From assembly GCA_963766005.1 (NCBI GenBank), contig CAVXYG010000015.1, positions 1-53,915 on the forward strand: DNA of 53,915 nt, in the 5' to 3' direction. Each line of letters begins with the position of its first letter. The first letter of the stretch is position 1. Under the pieces are notes generated by a model. That model saw nothing but the letters and a program-made list of their open reading frames with translations. It did no database searches and was not told the DNA's origin. Of this stretch, positions 24,936 through 32,903 are shown piece after piece. Source of the stretch: CAVXYG01 sp963766005 (GTDB lineage: Bacteria; Actinomycetota; Actinomycetes; S36-B12; GCA-2699445). Both the position numbers and the translations under genes were made by a program.

Positions 24936-25561
24936 CGGACCGGACCTGAGCGACGGGTTCGACTGTTGTCGGTCCAACGTGCTGCGCACCTGCGGATTCC
25001 GGCCGGACGTAGCGGGAGTCTCTCTGATGCGGGCCACGGCTGTCCAAGACTTGGACAGCCGTGGCGGCCGGAGGAGGACGCCCCAGGCAGCCATGGCCCG
25101 CCGGTCCACAGCGCCCGCCGCTCCGACCCGTTGCGGTCCGCGACCGCTGTCGAGTGACCAGCCGACCCGTCCCCGCCGAGTCGTCGCACGGATGTCCAGC
25201 ACGAGCGCCCCCGCGGAGTCCCCGGGACAGGTCGGACGGGTGGCGGCGATCGACCCGGCCCCGCGTGGCTGCGTTAGTTAGGCGCGGATGACCGCAGCCG
25301 AGCAGGACTGACGAGGCGTAGTTGACGACCCACCGCCGCGATGAGGCGAACGGGGGCCGAGAGAGGTGGGCCCCGGGCGCGGTGGCGCTTCCGAGGGGCT
25401 GGTGCAGCATCTGGTCGCGGTCCTCCGACCGGGTTGTGCGAAGAAATCGCGTGGGGCGTGACCGGCGTGCGCGGGTCGATCGCAACGGTCTTTGCTGCGG
25501 CTGTAGCCCAACCGGGTGCGGGCAGGACACGGGGACCGATCGGGTGCCCGGTGTACCTCGC
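24936..25561. other. Long gene-free stretch around the 33-bp palindrome
   Basis: About 630 bp between the divergent patatin and lipoprotein genes. Apart from the palindrome at 25033-25065 and the -10-like TACCCT at 25562, I see no gene; open frames on both strands show no domain. Confidence 0.5.
25033..25065. promoter_or_regulatory. 33-bp perfect palindrome (16-bp arms, 1-bp centre)
   Basis: GCCACGGCTGTCCAAG (25033-25048) is followed by A and its exact reverse complement CTTGGACAGCCGTGGC (25050-25065). It lies 116 bp upstream of the patatin start. Such a long arm with a 1-bp centre suits a dimeric repressor site or a cruciform better than a terminator. Confidence 0.7.
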
Positions 25562-25567
25562 TACCCT
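25562..25567 (+). promoter_or_regulatory. -10-like element of the lipoprotein gene
   Basis: TACCCT, then 6 nt (GGTGGC) and ATG 25574: leaderless geometry, with no Shine-Dalgarno sequence. Confidence 0.4.
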
Positions 25568-25573
25568 GGTGGC

Positions 25574-25978
25574 ATGGCGATGAAGCGGGCAATGGCGATC
25601 ATGGCAGTTGCGGCCTTGGCGGTTCCGACACTCGGCGCGTGCTCCAGCAGCGCCAGCTACTGCGATCAGATCGACGAGACCGAGGCGGCCTTCAATGAGT
25701 TGCGGGCGACCAGCATCCTCGAAGAGGGCACGAACGTCATCGAGGAGCGCTATGACGCCTTCGAGGAAGAGGTCGAAAGACTCATCGACGCAGCCGGGGA
25801 CGAGTTCTCCGAGGAGAGCGTCGCGGTGGAGGAGTCGCTGACGCAGGTCAACACAGCCATCGCGTCCGCCGCGAACCTGGACCTCGGGACGGCCGCCGAG
25901 CAGATCGGCCCAGCCTTGGAGTCGCTGGTGACATCCAGCCAGGAGCTGTTCGATTCCGTCACCACGGCCTGCGCCTGA
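25574..25978 (+). CDS. Small secreted lipoprotein
   Basis: A 134-residue protein with an N-terminal signal (MKRAMAIMAVAALAVPTLGA) and a lipobox LGAC, so the mature protein begins at the lipid-modified Cys followed by SSSASYCDQ. The mature part is acidic and helical (DAFEEEVERLIDAAGDEFSE, then LTQVNTAIASAANLDLG), probably a coiled bundle at the outer face of the membrane. The family is not recognised. The two remaining Cys residues, near the start and the end of the mature part, could form a disulfide (inference). It is the first gene of its direction after a long gene-free stretch. Confidence 0.75.
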   Translation: MAMKRAMAIMAVAALAVPTLGACSSSASYCDQIDETEAAFNELRATSILEEGTNVIEERYDAFEEEVERLIDAAGDEFSEESVAVEESLTQVNTAIASAANLDLGTAAEQIGPALESLVTSSQELFDSVTTACA

Positions 25979-26168
25979 GGCCAGCGGCTCTAGACCCGGT
26001 GGTGGCCTGCGGCGTGGCAGGCGCTGACGAGGCCAAGCGCGCCAAGTTCGCTCCGACCGCCGCTCCCCAGGAGCCCATTCGCGGAAGTTGCCTGGCTGTC
26101 CGGTGGACGCCGAGGCTCCGATGTTGCCTTACTGGTGATCAGGCGACCACCGCAGGAGGTGCAGCGGC

Positions 26169-26840
26169 ATGAGCAGTCCGGAGTTGAACCCGCACAACGA
26201 GATGAACGGCATCATCCACCACGCACTGCGCCGCGACCTCGCACGGACCGCGCAGGTGCTCCAGCAGCCCGTCTCGCCGGAGCAGCGCGCCGCCCTGTGC
26301 CGGTACATCCCCTCGATGCTGGACTACCTGCACCACCACCACGTCGCCGAGGACGAGGGGGTGTGGCCGCGCACGTTGGCCAAGCGCCCGGATCTGCGCG
26401 GCATGGTGGACCAGATGGAGGCCGAGCACGAGGCACTGGCTGCGGCGTCCGACGGTCTGCGGACGGCAGCTTCGCGGTTCGCCGAGGACGGTTCGGATGA
26501 TCAGCGTGCCGCCTTCGCGCACGCGGTGACGGACATGCAGGAGGCCACGCTGCCGCACCTCGACCACGAGGAGCAGGTCGCGATGCCGTTGGTCTTGGAG
26601 ACCCTGGATGAGGCGGACTGGGCGTACCTGGAGAAGCACTACTTCAACAAGGGTCTGACGTTCGCCGACCAGGGACGCCTCGGCATGTGGATGCTGGACG
26701 ATCTCGACCAGCCGCGTGCCCAGGTTATCCGGACTGTCATCCCGCGCCCGGTCCTCTGGCTGCTCGAGCGGATCTATGGCGGCGCCTACGATCGGGCGGC
26801 TCGCCTACGTTGGGGTGCCCTCGCCGGGACGCGGTCGTAG
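26169..26840 (+). CDS. Hemerythrin-like (HHE) cation-binding protein
   Basis: A 223-residue four-helix-bundle protein likely to bind a non-haem di-iron centre. Metal-ligand candidates appear in the expected places: NGIIHHALRRDL near residue 15, DYLHHHHVAEDEGVWP near 55, EAEHEALA near 88, and LPHLDHEEQVAMPLV near 127. The C-terminal ~75 residues (GRLGMWMLDDLDQPRAQV and onwards) extend beyond the HHE domain. Possible roles are oxygen or NO sensing or iron handling. The ATG follows CAGGAGGTGCAGCGGC. The remnant zone begins right after it. Confidence 0.85.
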   Translation: MSSPELNPHNEMNGIIHHALRRDLARTAQVLQQPVSPEQRAALCRYIPSMLDYLHHHHVAEDEGVWPRTLAKRPDLRGMVDQMEAEHEALAAASDGLRTAASRFAEDGSDDQRAAFAHAVTDMQEATLPHLDHEEQVAMPLVLETLDEADWAYLEKHYFNKGLTFADQGRLGMWMLDDLDQPRAQVIRTVIPRPVLWLLERIYGGAYDRAARLRWGALAGTRS

Positions 26841-26934
26841 CGCGGCTGCCGCTGCGGTTCACTGGGCGCGAAGACGCCTGCGCTGCGACCCGGCCGACGC
26901 ACCCATTCCTGCCTGACCGTTCGACGGGGCCGGC

Positions 26935-27045
26935 GGTGATGCGCCGTGACCAGGCCTCGGTGAGCAGGTGGCGTAGCGGCTCGGGTTTGCCGATCAACCA
27001 TCACTCGCAGGCCCCCGGCCGGGACCGGGGGCCGGGGAGTTCAGG
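26935..27045 (-). repeat. 111-bp inverted repeat, copy A (YoeB toxin fragment plus hairpin)
   Basis: This segment is the reverse complement of 31948-32058 with 109 of 111 positions identical. It carries a 9-bp-stem hairpin (27010-27033) and, on the minus strand, the start of a YoeB C-terminal fragment (IGKPEPLRHLLTEAWSRRIT), which loses homology at 26935. Confidence 0.9.
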
Positions 27046-27055
27046 TCGGCGATAG

Positions 27056-27124
27056 GGGGCACCTGCGGGCGCGTGGTGCGGGTCGCGGGCCCGGCGCCTG
27101 CTGTTGAGGTGTGTCCGCGGGGAG
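27056..27124 (+). repeat. 69-bp direct repeat, copy A
   Basis: It matches 32179-32247 in the same orientation at 67 of 69 positions. It lies 10 bp from the 111-bp repeat, which is inverted relative to its partner. Confidence 0.9.
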
Positions 27125-27183
27125 AGGAGGGCTGCAACGGAAAACCAGCGCAGTGCTTCGGACCAGGACGGTCGGGGCGTCTC

Positions 27184-27303
27184 CTTCCGGGAGGTGAAGC
27201 CCTACGCCATCATCGATCGCCTCGACCAGTTGCGCGGACCCGCGGGTGGGACGATCGATCGAGTTATCGCACTCGGTCTTGTGGGCTCCGGGCGGCGGTC
27301 TGG
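27184..27303 (+). pseudogene. Small diverged gene fragment, first of two related copies
   Basis: The plus strand reads EVKPYAIIDRLDQLRGPAGG then LGLVGSGRRSG and a stop. A diverged relative (YGKPCAVVDRLGQARGPSCG, ending LAGYGRRS) lies at 28410-28525. Both look like the N-terminal piece of a small hypothetical protein cut off early. Function is not recognised. Confidence 0.4.
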
Positions 27304-27331
27304 TTGACCTGGGTCGTCTTGGGCGCTGCGG

Positions 27332-27750
27332 ACGGCCTACAGGGCGGTCCTCAACGAGGGGACCGTCGAGGATCTGGAGATCGTGATGTTCCTGTCGCTG
27401 GGGCTGCGGTTCCCTCGAACTGCCCGCGACGTGCCGGTCGAGCTGGTGGCCGACGTGCTGCTGTTCCTGCGCGTGCTGGCGGTCCTCGCATGTGGGAGTT
27501 CCGATTCGATGTCCGCGGGATGGCCTACATCTTCTGGGCAGGGTTGAAGGGTGCGGTGCCGATCGTGCTGGCGACCTTCCCCGCGACGCTCGGCCTCGGC
27601 GCGGCACAAGACGTCTTCAACGTCGTGTTCTTCCGGGTCGTGGTGGCGGTGCTCGTGCAGGGGCTGATCGCTGCCCGGGACGGCGAAACAGCCCGGCGTC
27701 ACCGAGCGGCTGCCCTAGCGCGACTGCTGCGGGGCGGGCGCGTCGGCTAG
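27332..27750 (+). pseudogene. K+/H+ antiporter (CPA1, NhaP-like) C-terminal fragment, frameshifted
   Basis: One frame gives AYRAVLNEGTVEDLEIVMFL, SLGLRFPRTARDV and PVELVADVLLFLRVLAVLA. The next frame, from about 27490, gives MWEFRFDVRGMAYIFWAGLK, GAVPIVLATFPATLGLG and DVFNVVFFRVVVAVLVQG. Together they match the last helices of a CPA1 antiporter, with a frameshift near 27480-27495. The N-terminal two thirds are missing. It ends facing the SDR remnant, the two 3' ends overlapping. Confidence 0.7.
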
Positions 27751-28413
27751 GAGGGCGGTCATCTGGCGCTGCACCATCCGGATGGCTCGGCGTGGGGCGA
27801 TCTTGATCGCGATGCTCATCATCCGGGCATCGCGGCCCACGTAGATGCGCCACTTGTCGCGCTCGATGCCGTCCAGGATGATCCGGGCCGCCGCGTCCGC
27901 TGCAGTGACCGGGTAGGCGCTGTCTGCCGCGGGCATGGTCACGCCGGAATTCGCGGCGATGCTGGTGGCGACCCCGCCGGGCATGACCACCGAGACCCGC
28001 ACGTCGGTGTCGAGCAGCTCCGCCCACAGCCCCTCGGTCAGCAACTTCACTGCGGCCTTGCTCGCGCCGTAGATGGTCTGGCCGGGGAAGGGGAAGAAGC
28101 CGCCCATGCTGGACACGTTGGCGATGTGTGCCTCCGGCCGCTCCAGCAGCAACGGCAGGAAGGCCTTCACCATCTGCAGGGTGCCGGTGAAGTTGACGTC
28201 GAAGACCCGCTGGATCGTGGCGAAGTCCAGATCGTTGACTCCGAGCATCGGCTGCATGATCCCGGCGTTGTTGAGCAGACCGTCCACGCTGCCGTGCGCC
28301 GCCAGCACCTCATCCGGCAGCGAGGCCACGGCGTCGTGGTCGGTGACATCGACACGTGCGCGGATGCACCCTGAGCTGCGATCGGGCTTCGGCCAGGACT
28401 GCAGGCGGCGCAC
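27715..28413 (-). pseudogene. Short-chain dehydrogenase/reductase lacking its N-terminus
   Basis: From about residue 17 the frame reads as an SDR: RARVDVTDHDAVASLPDEVL, then GLLNNAGIMQP, IANVSSMGGFFPFPGQTIYG and the active-site YGASKAA, ending with an ordinary C-terminus. The first ~50 residues with the NAD(P)-binding TGxxxGIG motif are absent and replaced by unrelated sequence near 28370. It has catalytic Ser/Tyr/Lys but cannot bind cofactor normally, so it is very likely inactive. Confidence 0.75.
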
Positions 28414-28525
28414 CGTCCGGTACGGGAAGCCCTGCGCCGTCGTCGATCGCCTCGGCCAGGCCCGCGGACCCTCGTGCGGACGTCGAGCTGTTGCACTCGG
28501 TCTTGCCGGCTACGGTCGGCGGTCG
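28410..28525 (+). pseudogene. Diverged partner of the fragment at 27184-27303
   Basis: Same reading direction and similar peptide (GKPCAVVDRLGQARGPSCG, ending GLAGYGRRS) with many substitutions and small indels relative to the other copy. It lies at the broken 5' edge of the SDR remnant. Confidence 0.4.
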
Positions 28526-28940
28526 TGAGCCGGGACTCCTCGGACGCGCGCGGCGCAGCGGGATGTCGCCCGGACCGCGCTGGATCCGAAGTTCGCGCAC
28601 TCCGCCGCCATCGGTGTGAACCGCTCTGCTTTGGCGGCCTGGAGGCGAAGTACGCGGCTGCTTCCCAGGGGAGGCGCTGTCGTTCTCCAGCTCGGCGACC
28701 TGCTCGCGCAGCCGCGCAGCTCGGCCCGCTCCGCGGCGCTCAACGGCTCGTAGCCGGTGCCCTCCAGGGCGGCGAGGCGGCGCCGTTCCTCCCGCACCCA
28801 GTTGCCCAGGGTGACCTCGTGGAGGCTCAGCTCGCGGGCCACCTCGGCGATGCTGCGGCCGGAATCGATCACCCGGTGGGCGCCGTGCCGGCGGGCGGCG
28901 TCGTCCTTGATCTGCTCGGACTCGCCTCGGAGTCGCGCGG
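28510..28940 (-). pseudogene. IS3-family transposase OrfA relic with start of OrfB
   Basis: The minus strand reads VIDSGRSIAEVARELSLHEV then TLGNWVREERRRLAALEGTG and YEPLSAAERAELR, the helix-turn-helix end of OrfA. The leucine-zipper part then runs in other frames (small indels), followed by MAAECANF, the usual opening of OrfB. The rest of OrfB is gone. No inverted repeats are visible. Confidence 0.75.
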
Positions 28941-28983
28941 CAAGTGCGGCGCAGCGCGTGGCGGCGCCGTGATCCGCATCGGC

Positions 28984-30714
28984 TCAGGACCGTACCGGCA
29001 GGACTGCGGTGACTCGGCCCCCGTGGGGGCCCGGGCCGACGGACAGGCTCCCGCCGAGCTCGGTGGCGCGCTGGCGCATGGAACTGATCCCCACCCCGGG
29101 CTCCCAGCCGGCGCTGGCTCCTCCGTGGTCGGTCACCTCGATGGTGATCCGATCAGCCGACGCGGTCAGCGTCACCGTCGCAACGGGTGCGTCGGTGTGT
29201 CGGGCGACGTTGGTCAGGGCCTCCATGACGATGCGGTACGCGGCGACTTCCACGGCAGCGGGCAGGTCGGCCACGTCACCGTCGACCTCGAACCGGACCG
29301 TCGGCACCAAACCTCTGGACTGTTGACGCAGGGCGGCGACGAGACCCAACTCATCCAGCGCGGGCGGGCGCATGCCGTAGACGATCTGGCGCACCTCGCC
29401 GATGGCATCGACGGTGTCGCGGCGGGCATCGTCCAGCAGGCCGATGGCGGCCTGCGGGTCGGTGGCGACGAGATTGCGCGCGGCGTCGGTGGTCAAGGCG
29501 ATTCCGGTCAGCGCCGGGCCAAGCCCGTCGTGCAGCTCGGTGCGCAGCCGCCGGCGCTCGTCGGCGATCGCCGTCAGGGCCTGAGCACGGGACTCCTGCA
29601 GGTCAGCCGACAACTCGGCCCCGCGCACGATCTCGGCCAGCAGCGGGGCGAGCAGTCGCAAGGTCCGCTCGTCGCCGACGCTCAGGCGGAGGTCGCCGGG
29701 GCGCATCCCCACCACCAGCGCCACCTCCTCGGGCTCCCCGACGCCGGTGACGATCCGCCGCACATGGATGACCGGCTCGCCGGACTCGGCCACCAGGCGC
29801 GGCCCGTGCCACAGCGCCGTGTACGGCAGTGCCAGGTCGTCGCGGATCAACGCCAGCGCCTGCGCGGGGTCCCGACCGATCCGGCCCACCACCCGGCTGG
29901 CGGCGTCCAGCGGGTTGGGGCGATCCCCGAAGAGCATCTGGTCCATCACTGCGCGCAGCATCGATGACACCGGGTGAAGCATGACCCCGCCCGCCAGACC
30001 GATCAGCGCCAGGACGAACGGCTCCGGGCGGTCCGCACCCAGCACGTCCAGGAGGGCCAGGGTCCCAGCGAAGTAGGCAAGGTAACCGACGCCCAACGCC
30101 AGGCCCACAGCGGACGTGACCGCCAGGCCCCGCACGTCGACGGTCTCCGGGCGCAGAACCCCGACGGCCATGGCGGCGGGGACAGCCGCGAGGACCCCCA
30201 CCGCCACCGGACCTGCCCAGGTCTGGCCAGCGGTGAACAGCAGCGCCAAGCTGAGCAGTCCCAGCACGCTGGCCGTCACCGCGACCCACGCCAGCGACCG
30301 CCTGTCAGCCGAGTCGCTGCGCTCCAGCCGCCACCAGGTCTGCGCCACGAGCGCCAGCACGGCGGTCGTGCCCATGAGGGCCACCACCGGGGGTTGGGCG
30401 GTGGAGAAGCAGGCCACCACTCCGGGCACCACCAGCGCGACTCCGAAGACAGCGTCGAGCGGGTGCCGCCACCGAGGCTGCGGATAGGCCCATAGCGCTG
30501 CGGGCAGCAGCACCATCCAGGCGCAGACGAGCAGCACCTGGCCCTGCATGGTCGTGGCCGCGTCGGTGGTCAGCCAGGTGCCGACGAGTGCGGTGACCCC
30601 TGCAGTCGCCGTCAGCCAGCCCGCCCACTGCGCGGCACCTGCCCGCACGATGAGCAGCCCTGCGGCCAGCGCGGTCCCCGCCACGACGAACCCGGCCAGG
30701 GCCAACGCGTTCAC
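28984..30714 (-). CDS. Sensor histidine kinase, NarL-system type (HisKA_3)
   Basis: A 576-residue kinase. Residues ~1-245 form about eight membrane helices (a 7TM-like sensor without an obvious extracellular domain). A GAF-like linker follows, then HisKA_3 with phospho-acceptor His395 in RTELHDGLGP and the HATPase_c end (ALTNVARHTDAPVATVTLTA, then GVGISSMRQRATELGG). The GTG start at 30714 overlaps the upstream regulator gene's stop by 4 bp. The signal is unknown; the sensor may monitor the membrane. It is an intact gene between remnants. Confidence 0.88.
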   Translation of the reverse strand: MNALALAGFVVAGTALAAGLLIVRAGAAQWAGWLTATAGVTALVGTWLTTDAATTMQGQVLLVCAWMVLLPAALWAYPQPRWRHPLDAVFGVALVVPGVVACFSTAQPPVVALMGTTAVLALVAQTWWRLERSDSADRRSLAWVAVTASVLGLLSLALLFTAGQTWAGPVAVGVLAAVPAAMAVGVLRPETVDVRGLAVTSAVGLALGVGYLAYFAGTLALLDVLGADRPEPFVLALIGLAGGVMLHPVSSMLRAVMDQMLFGDRPNPLDAASRVVGRIGRDPAQALALIRDDLALPYTALWHGPRLVAESGEPVIHVRRIVTGVGEPEEVALVVGMRPGDLRLSVGDERTLRLLAPLLAEIVRGAELSADLQESRAQALTAIADERRRLRTELHDGLGPALTGIALTTDAARNLVATDPQAAIGLLDDARRDTVDAIGEVRQIVYGMRPPALDELGLVAALRQQSRGLVPTVRFEVDGDVADLPAAVEVAAYRIVMEALTNVARHTDAPVATVTLTASADRITIEVTDHGGASAGWEPGVGISSMRQRATELGGSLSVGPGPHGGRVTAVLPVRS

Positions 30715-31385
30715 GGCTCGTCCCGCCCGAAGCCGTGCTCGCGGGCAACAACGATCGCTTCGGCGCGGCCGTCCACCTGCAGTTTCGCGAAGATCGACGT
30801 CAGGGCGTTGCTGACGGTCTTGGGCGCCAGGTAGAGCTGCGCGGCGATCGAGGCGGTGCGCTGCCCCGAGGCCAGCAAGTGCAGGATGTCCCGCTCGCGC
30901 CCGGTGAGGTCGACGAACGCATCCTGCTCGGCCTGAGCCGCGGCGGCGCCACCGAGCATGCCCAGCACCCCGGCAGCGACGTCGGGGCCGAAGATCACCT
31001 CCCCGGAGGCGACGGCCCGCAGCGCCCGGCTGATCTCGTCCTGCTCCGCGCCCTTCACCAGATACCCGCGGGCACCGGCCTGAACCGCGGTGACCACCAT
31101 CTCGTCCCCGTCGAACATGGTCATCACCAGCACCGCGGGCGCCCGGCCCTGCTGTGCGATGCGCCGGGTTGCCTCGATCCCGCCCATCCCGGGCATGTGC
31201 AGGTCCATGAGCACGACGTCCGGTCCGACCTGCTGCACCAGATCCACGGCAGTCTCGCCGTCGCTGGCCTCCCCGACGACCTCGATGCCGTCCAGCGTGT
31301 CCAGCAGCGCCCGCAGCCCTCGCCGGACCACGGGGTGGTCATCGACGACCAGCACCCGGATCGCGGGCCGCGTCCGTTCCGGCAC
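30711..31385 (-). CDS. LuxR/NarL-family response regulator
   Basis: A 224-residue regulator. The receiver domain (RVLVVDDHPVVRRGLRALLD; phospho-Asp in VVLMDLHMPGMGG; Lys in GYLVKGAEQ) is followed by a LuxR-type helix-turn-helix (LTGRERDILHLLASGQRTAS, then LYLAPKTVSNALTSIFAKLQ). It is phosphorylated by the kinase encoded just downstream. GTG 31385 lies 6 nt after a CACAAT hexamer, so the transcript may be leaderless. It is divergent from the small membrane gene at 31542, with inverted repeats between them as likely binding sites. Confidence 0.88.
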   Translation of the reverse strand: MPERTRPAIRVLVVDDHPVVRRGLRALLDTLDGIEVVGEASDGETAVDLVQQVGPDVVLMDLHMPGMGGIEATRRIAQQGRAPAVLVMTMFDGDEMVVTAVQAGARGYLVKGAEQDEISRALRAVASGEVIFGPDVAAGVLGMLGGAAAAQAEQDAFVDLTGRERDILHLLASGQRTASIAAQLYLAPKTVSNALTSIFAKLQVDGRAEAIVVAREHGFGRDEP

Positions 31386-31391
31386 GCGCCC

Positions 31392-31397
31392 ATTGTG
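31392..31397 (-). promoter_or_regulatory. -10-like CACAAT element of the response regulator
   Basis: CACAAT plus 6 nt before GTG 31385. The same hexamer and spacing precede the MaoC gene (47848) and the globin gene (53569). Confidence 0.4.
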
Positions 31398-31418
31398 CCG
31401 CACGGACAGCGTCCGGTT

Positions 31419-31491
31419 GGCGGGAAGAAGTTCCCGCCGTCTTCCCCGAAATCGGGGAATCCGGGATGGAAGCCTGCTCTGGTGGCGGGAA
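31419..31491. promoter_or_regulatory. Cluster of inverted repeats in the divergent two-component promoter region
   Basis: GGCGGGAA (31419-31426) and TTCCCGCC (31431-31438) form one inverted repeat. TTCCCCGA (31442-31449) and TCGGGGAA (31452-31459) form a second, adjacent one. A further GGCGGGAA half-site lies near 31484-31491. NarL/LuxR-type regulators commonly bind such inverted heptamers or octamers, so this fits autoregulation and control of the gene at 31542 (inference). Confidence 0.55.
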
Positions 31492-31541
31492 CCTGCCGGG
31501 GCACACCGTGGAGACCCCAACACATCCAGCAGGAGGCCACC

Positions 31542-31952
31542 ATGTCCATCAGCAACGACTCACATCTGGCATCGGAGGCGACGGTGCAGCGATACAGCAC
31601 GGCGAACAAGGTCGGCTTCGTCCTGGCGATGCTGCTCGGCCTGGGCAACGCTGTGGCCATCGCGTTCCCCACCCCCGATGGCGAGGTGGGCCCACCGCTC
31701 GCAGTTCTCGTCTTCGGAAGCGTCGTTGGCGTGGCGATCATCGCTGCTGTGCTGGTCGGCTGGCTGCGCGGCAGCAGGGCGGCGATCCGCGCTGCGGCGA
31801 TCATGCTCGTGCTGACGGCCATCACAGCGCTGCCCGCGTTCGTCACTCCCGACGTGCCGGCGCCGCTGCGCGTGAGCGCCGCGGCATTCGTGCTCCTCAC
31901 CATCGTCGCGCTGGTCCTCATGCTCAAGCCACCGGCCCGCTCCGCGTCCTGA
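31542..31952 (+). CDS. Small four-helix membrane protein, probable two-component target
   Basis: A 136-residue inner-membrane protein with four hydrophobic segments (VGFVLAMLLGLGNAVAIAF, LAVLVFGSVVGVAIIAAVLV, RAAAIMLVLTAITALPAFV, VSAAAFVLLTIVALVLML) and short polar ends. The start ATG 31542 has AGGAGG at 31531-31536. It is transcribed divergently from the response regulator, with inverted repeats between, and is followed by a hairpin terminator. Family not recognised; it may serve as a membrane-stress accessory protein for the sensor. Confidence 0.7.
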   Translation: MSISNDSHLASEATVQRYSTANKVGFVLAMLLGLGNAVAIAFPTPDGEVGPPLAVLVFGSVVGVAIIAAVLVGWLRGSRAAIRAAAIMLVLTAITALPAFVTPDVPAPLRVSAAAFVLLTIVALVLMLKPPARSAS

Positions 31953-32058
31953 ACTCCCCGGCCCCCGGTCCCGGCCGGGGGCCTGCGAGTGATGGTTGAT
32001 CGGCAAACCCGAGCCGCTACGCCACATGCTCACCGGGGCCTGGTCACGGCGCATCACC
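31948..32058 (+). repeat. 111-bp inverted repeat, copy B
   Basis: It starts in the stop codon of the gene at 31542 and matches the reverse complement of 26935-27045 (109/111). It includes the hairpin at 31960-31983 and the first part of the YoeB remnant. Confidence 0.9.
31960..31983 (+). terminator. Hairpin terminator
   Basis: GGCCCCCGG (31960-31968) and CCGGGGGCC (31975-31983), 9-bp stem with a 6-nt loop, 7 nt past the stop of the membrane gene. Confidence 0.65.
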
Positions 32059-32169
32059 AAGGAACACCGCCTCGTCCACCTCATCGACGGCGACGACCTG
32101 GTCATCCTCCAGGCTCGATTCCACGACGAGTGGCAGCCGACCACACGGAGCCGCCAGGAAGGTCGCTAG
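31996..32169 (+). pseudogene. YoeB-family toxin C-terminal fragment
   Basis: About 57 residues match the end of the Txe/YoeB mRNA interferase: IGKPEPLRHMLTGAWSRRIT then KEHRLVHLIDGDDLVILQAR and FHD. The catalytic-region Arg and the ILQARxH ending are recognisable. The N-terminal part and any antitoxin gene are missing, and a stop lies just upstream in frame. The conserved C-terminal tyrosine pair is altered (HD instead of HY). It is a relic. Confidence 0.75.
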
Positions 32170-32178
32170 GCGGCGCTA

Positions 32179-32247
32179 GGGGCACCTGCGGGCGCGTGGT
32201 GCGGGTCGTGGGCCCGGCGCCTGCCGTTGAGGTGTGTCCGCGGGGAG
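32179..32247 (+). repeat. 69-bp direct repeat, copy B
   Basis: 67 of 69 positions match 27056-27124, same orientation, 5,123 bp apart. Confidence 0.9.
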
Positions 32248-32583
32248 GTGCAGTGTCGGCGACCGCAAGCGCGGCGAGCCCAGCAGCGTCAGCACCGGGA
32301 GGTTCGCGATGACCGCCGGACTACAGCTGAAACGCGCGGACCGAGGGCGGATGGGAGCGAACCCAGACCGTTCCGTCTGCGGCGACGCGCGTCTTCTCAG
32401 TCCGCCGAAGAACGGCCGAAGTACGTCTCGGCGGTGGACAGGCCAACTGGGGGGCAGTGCACTGCCGAACTGGGATCAACCGGGTGCCCGCTCCGTTGCG
32501 CTGTTTGCCCATGGGGCTTTTCGGGCAGACCTACTTCTCCCCTTGGCCTCAGGTGGCGACGTTGCCCGGTGGTGGGTCTGGTC
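32248..32583. other. Stretch without a recognised gene
   Basis: Several short frames run through on both strands, but none has a recognisable domain or ribosome-binding site. Probably part of the eroded zone. Confidence 0.4.
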
Positions 32584-32871
32584 TCAGCCGAGGATCTTGG
32601 CTTTCTGGGTGGCGAACTCGGCGTCGGTGAGGATGCCGGCGTCTTTGAGTTCGGCCAGCTGCTTCAGTTGATCGATCTTGCTGTCCATGCCGTCGGCGGC
32701 CACCGGGGCAGCGGGGGCGGGAGCGGGAGGCGGCGGTGGCTGCTGCGCCTGAGCCTGTTGCTCCTGCTGGGCCCATTTGCCCTGTTGGCGGTGCGCTACG
32801 CGTCCCGACACGGCGGTGGCTGTTCCTGCAACGGCGGCGGTGCGAGCGACTCCGCGGATGAGACCGGGCAT
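32584..32871 (-). CDS. Small SHOCT-domain protein
   Basis: A 95-residue protein. The N-terminus is Ala/Gly-rich and slightly basic (MPGLIRGVARTAAVAGTATA), followed by a Gln/Pro-rich linker (QQPPPPPAPAP). The C-terminus is a SHOCT module (IDQLKQLAELKDAGILTDAE then FATQKAKIL), a short helical oligomerisation motif. Such proteins often occur beside stress or membrane proteins. ATG 32871 follows AAAGGAACACC. It probably shares an operon with the DUF6325-like gene 32 bp upstream. Confidence 0.8.
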   Translation of the reverse strand: MPGLIRGVARTAAVAGTATAVSGRVAHRQQGKWAQQEQQAQAQQPPPPPAPAPAAPVAADGMDSKIDQLKQLAELKDAGILTDAEFATQKAKILG

Positions 32872-32903
32872 GGTGTTCCTTTCGTTGAACGTCTTCGTGG
32901 CTG

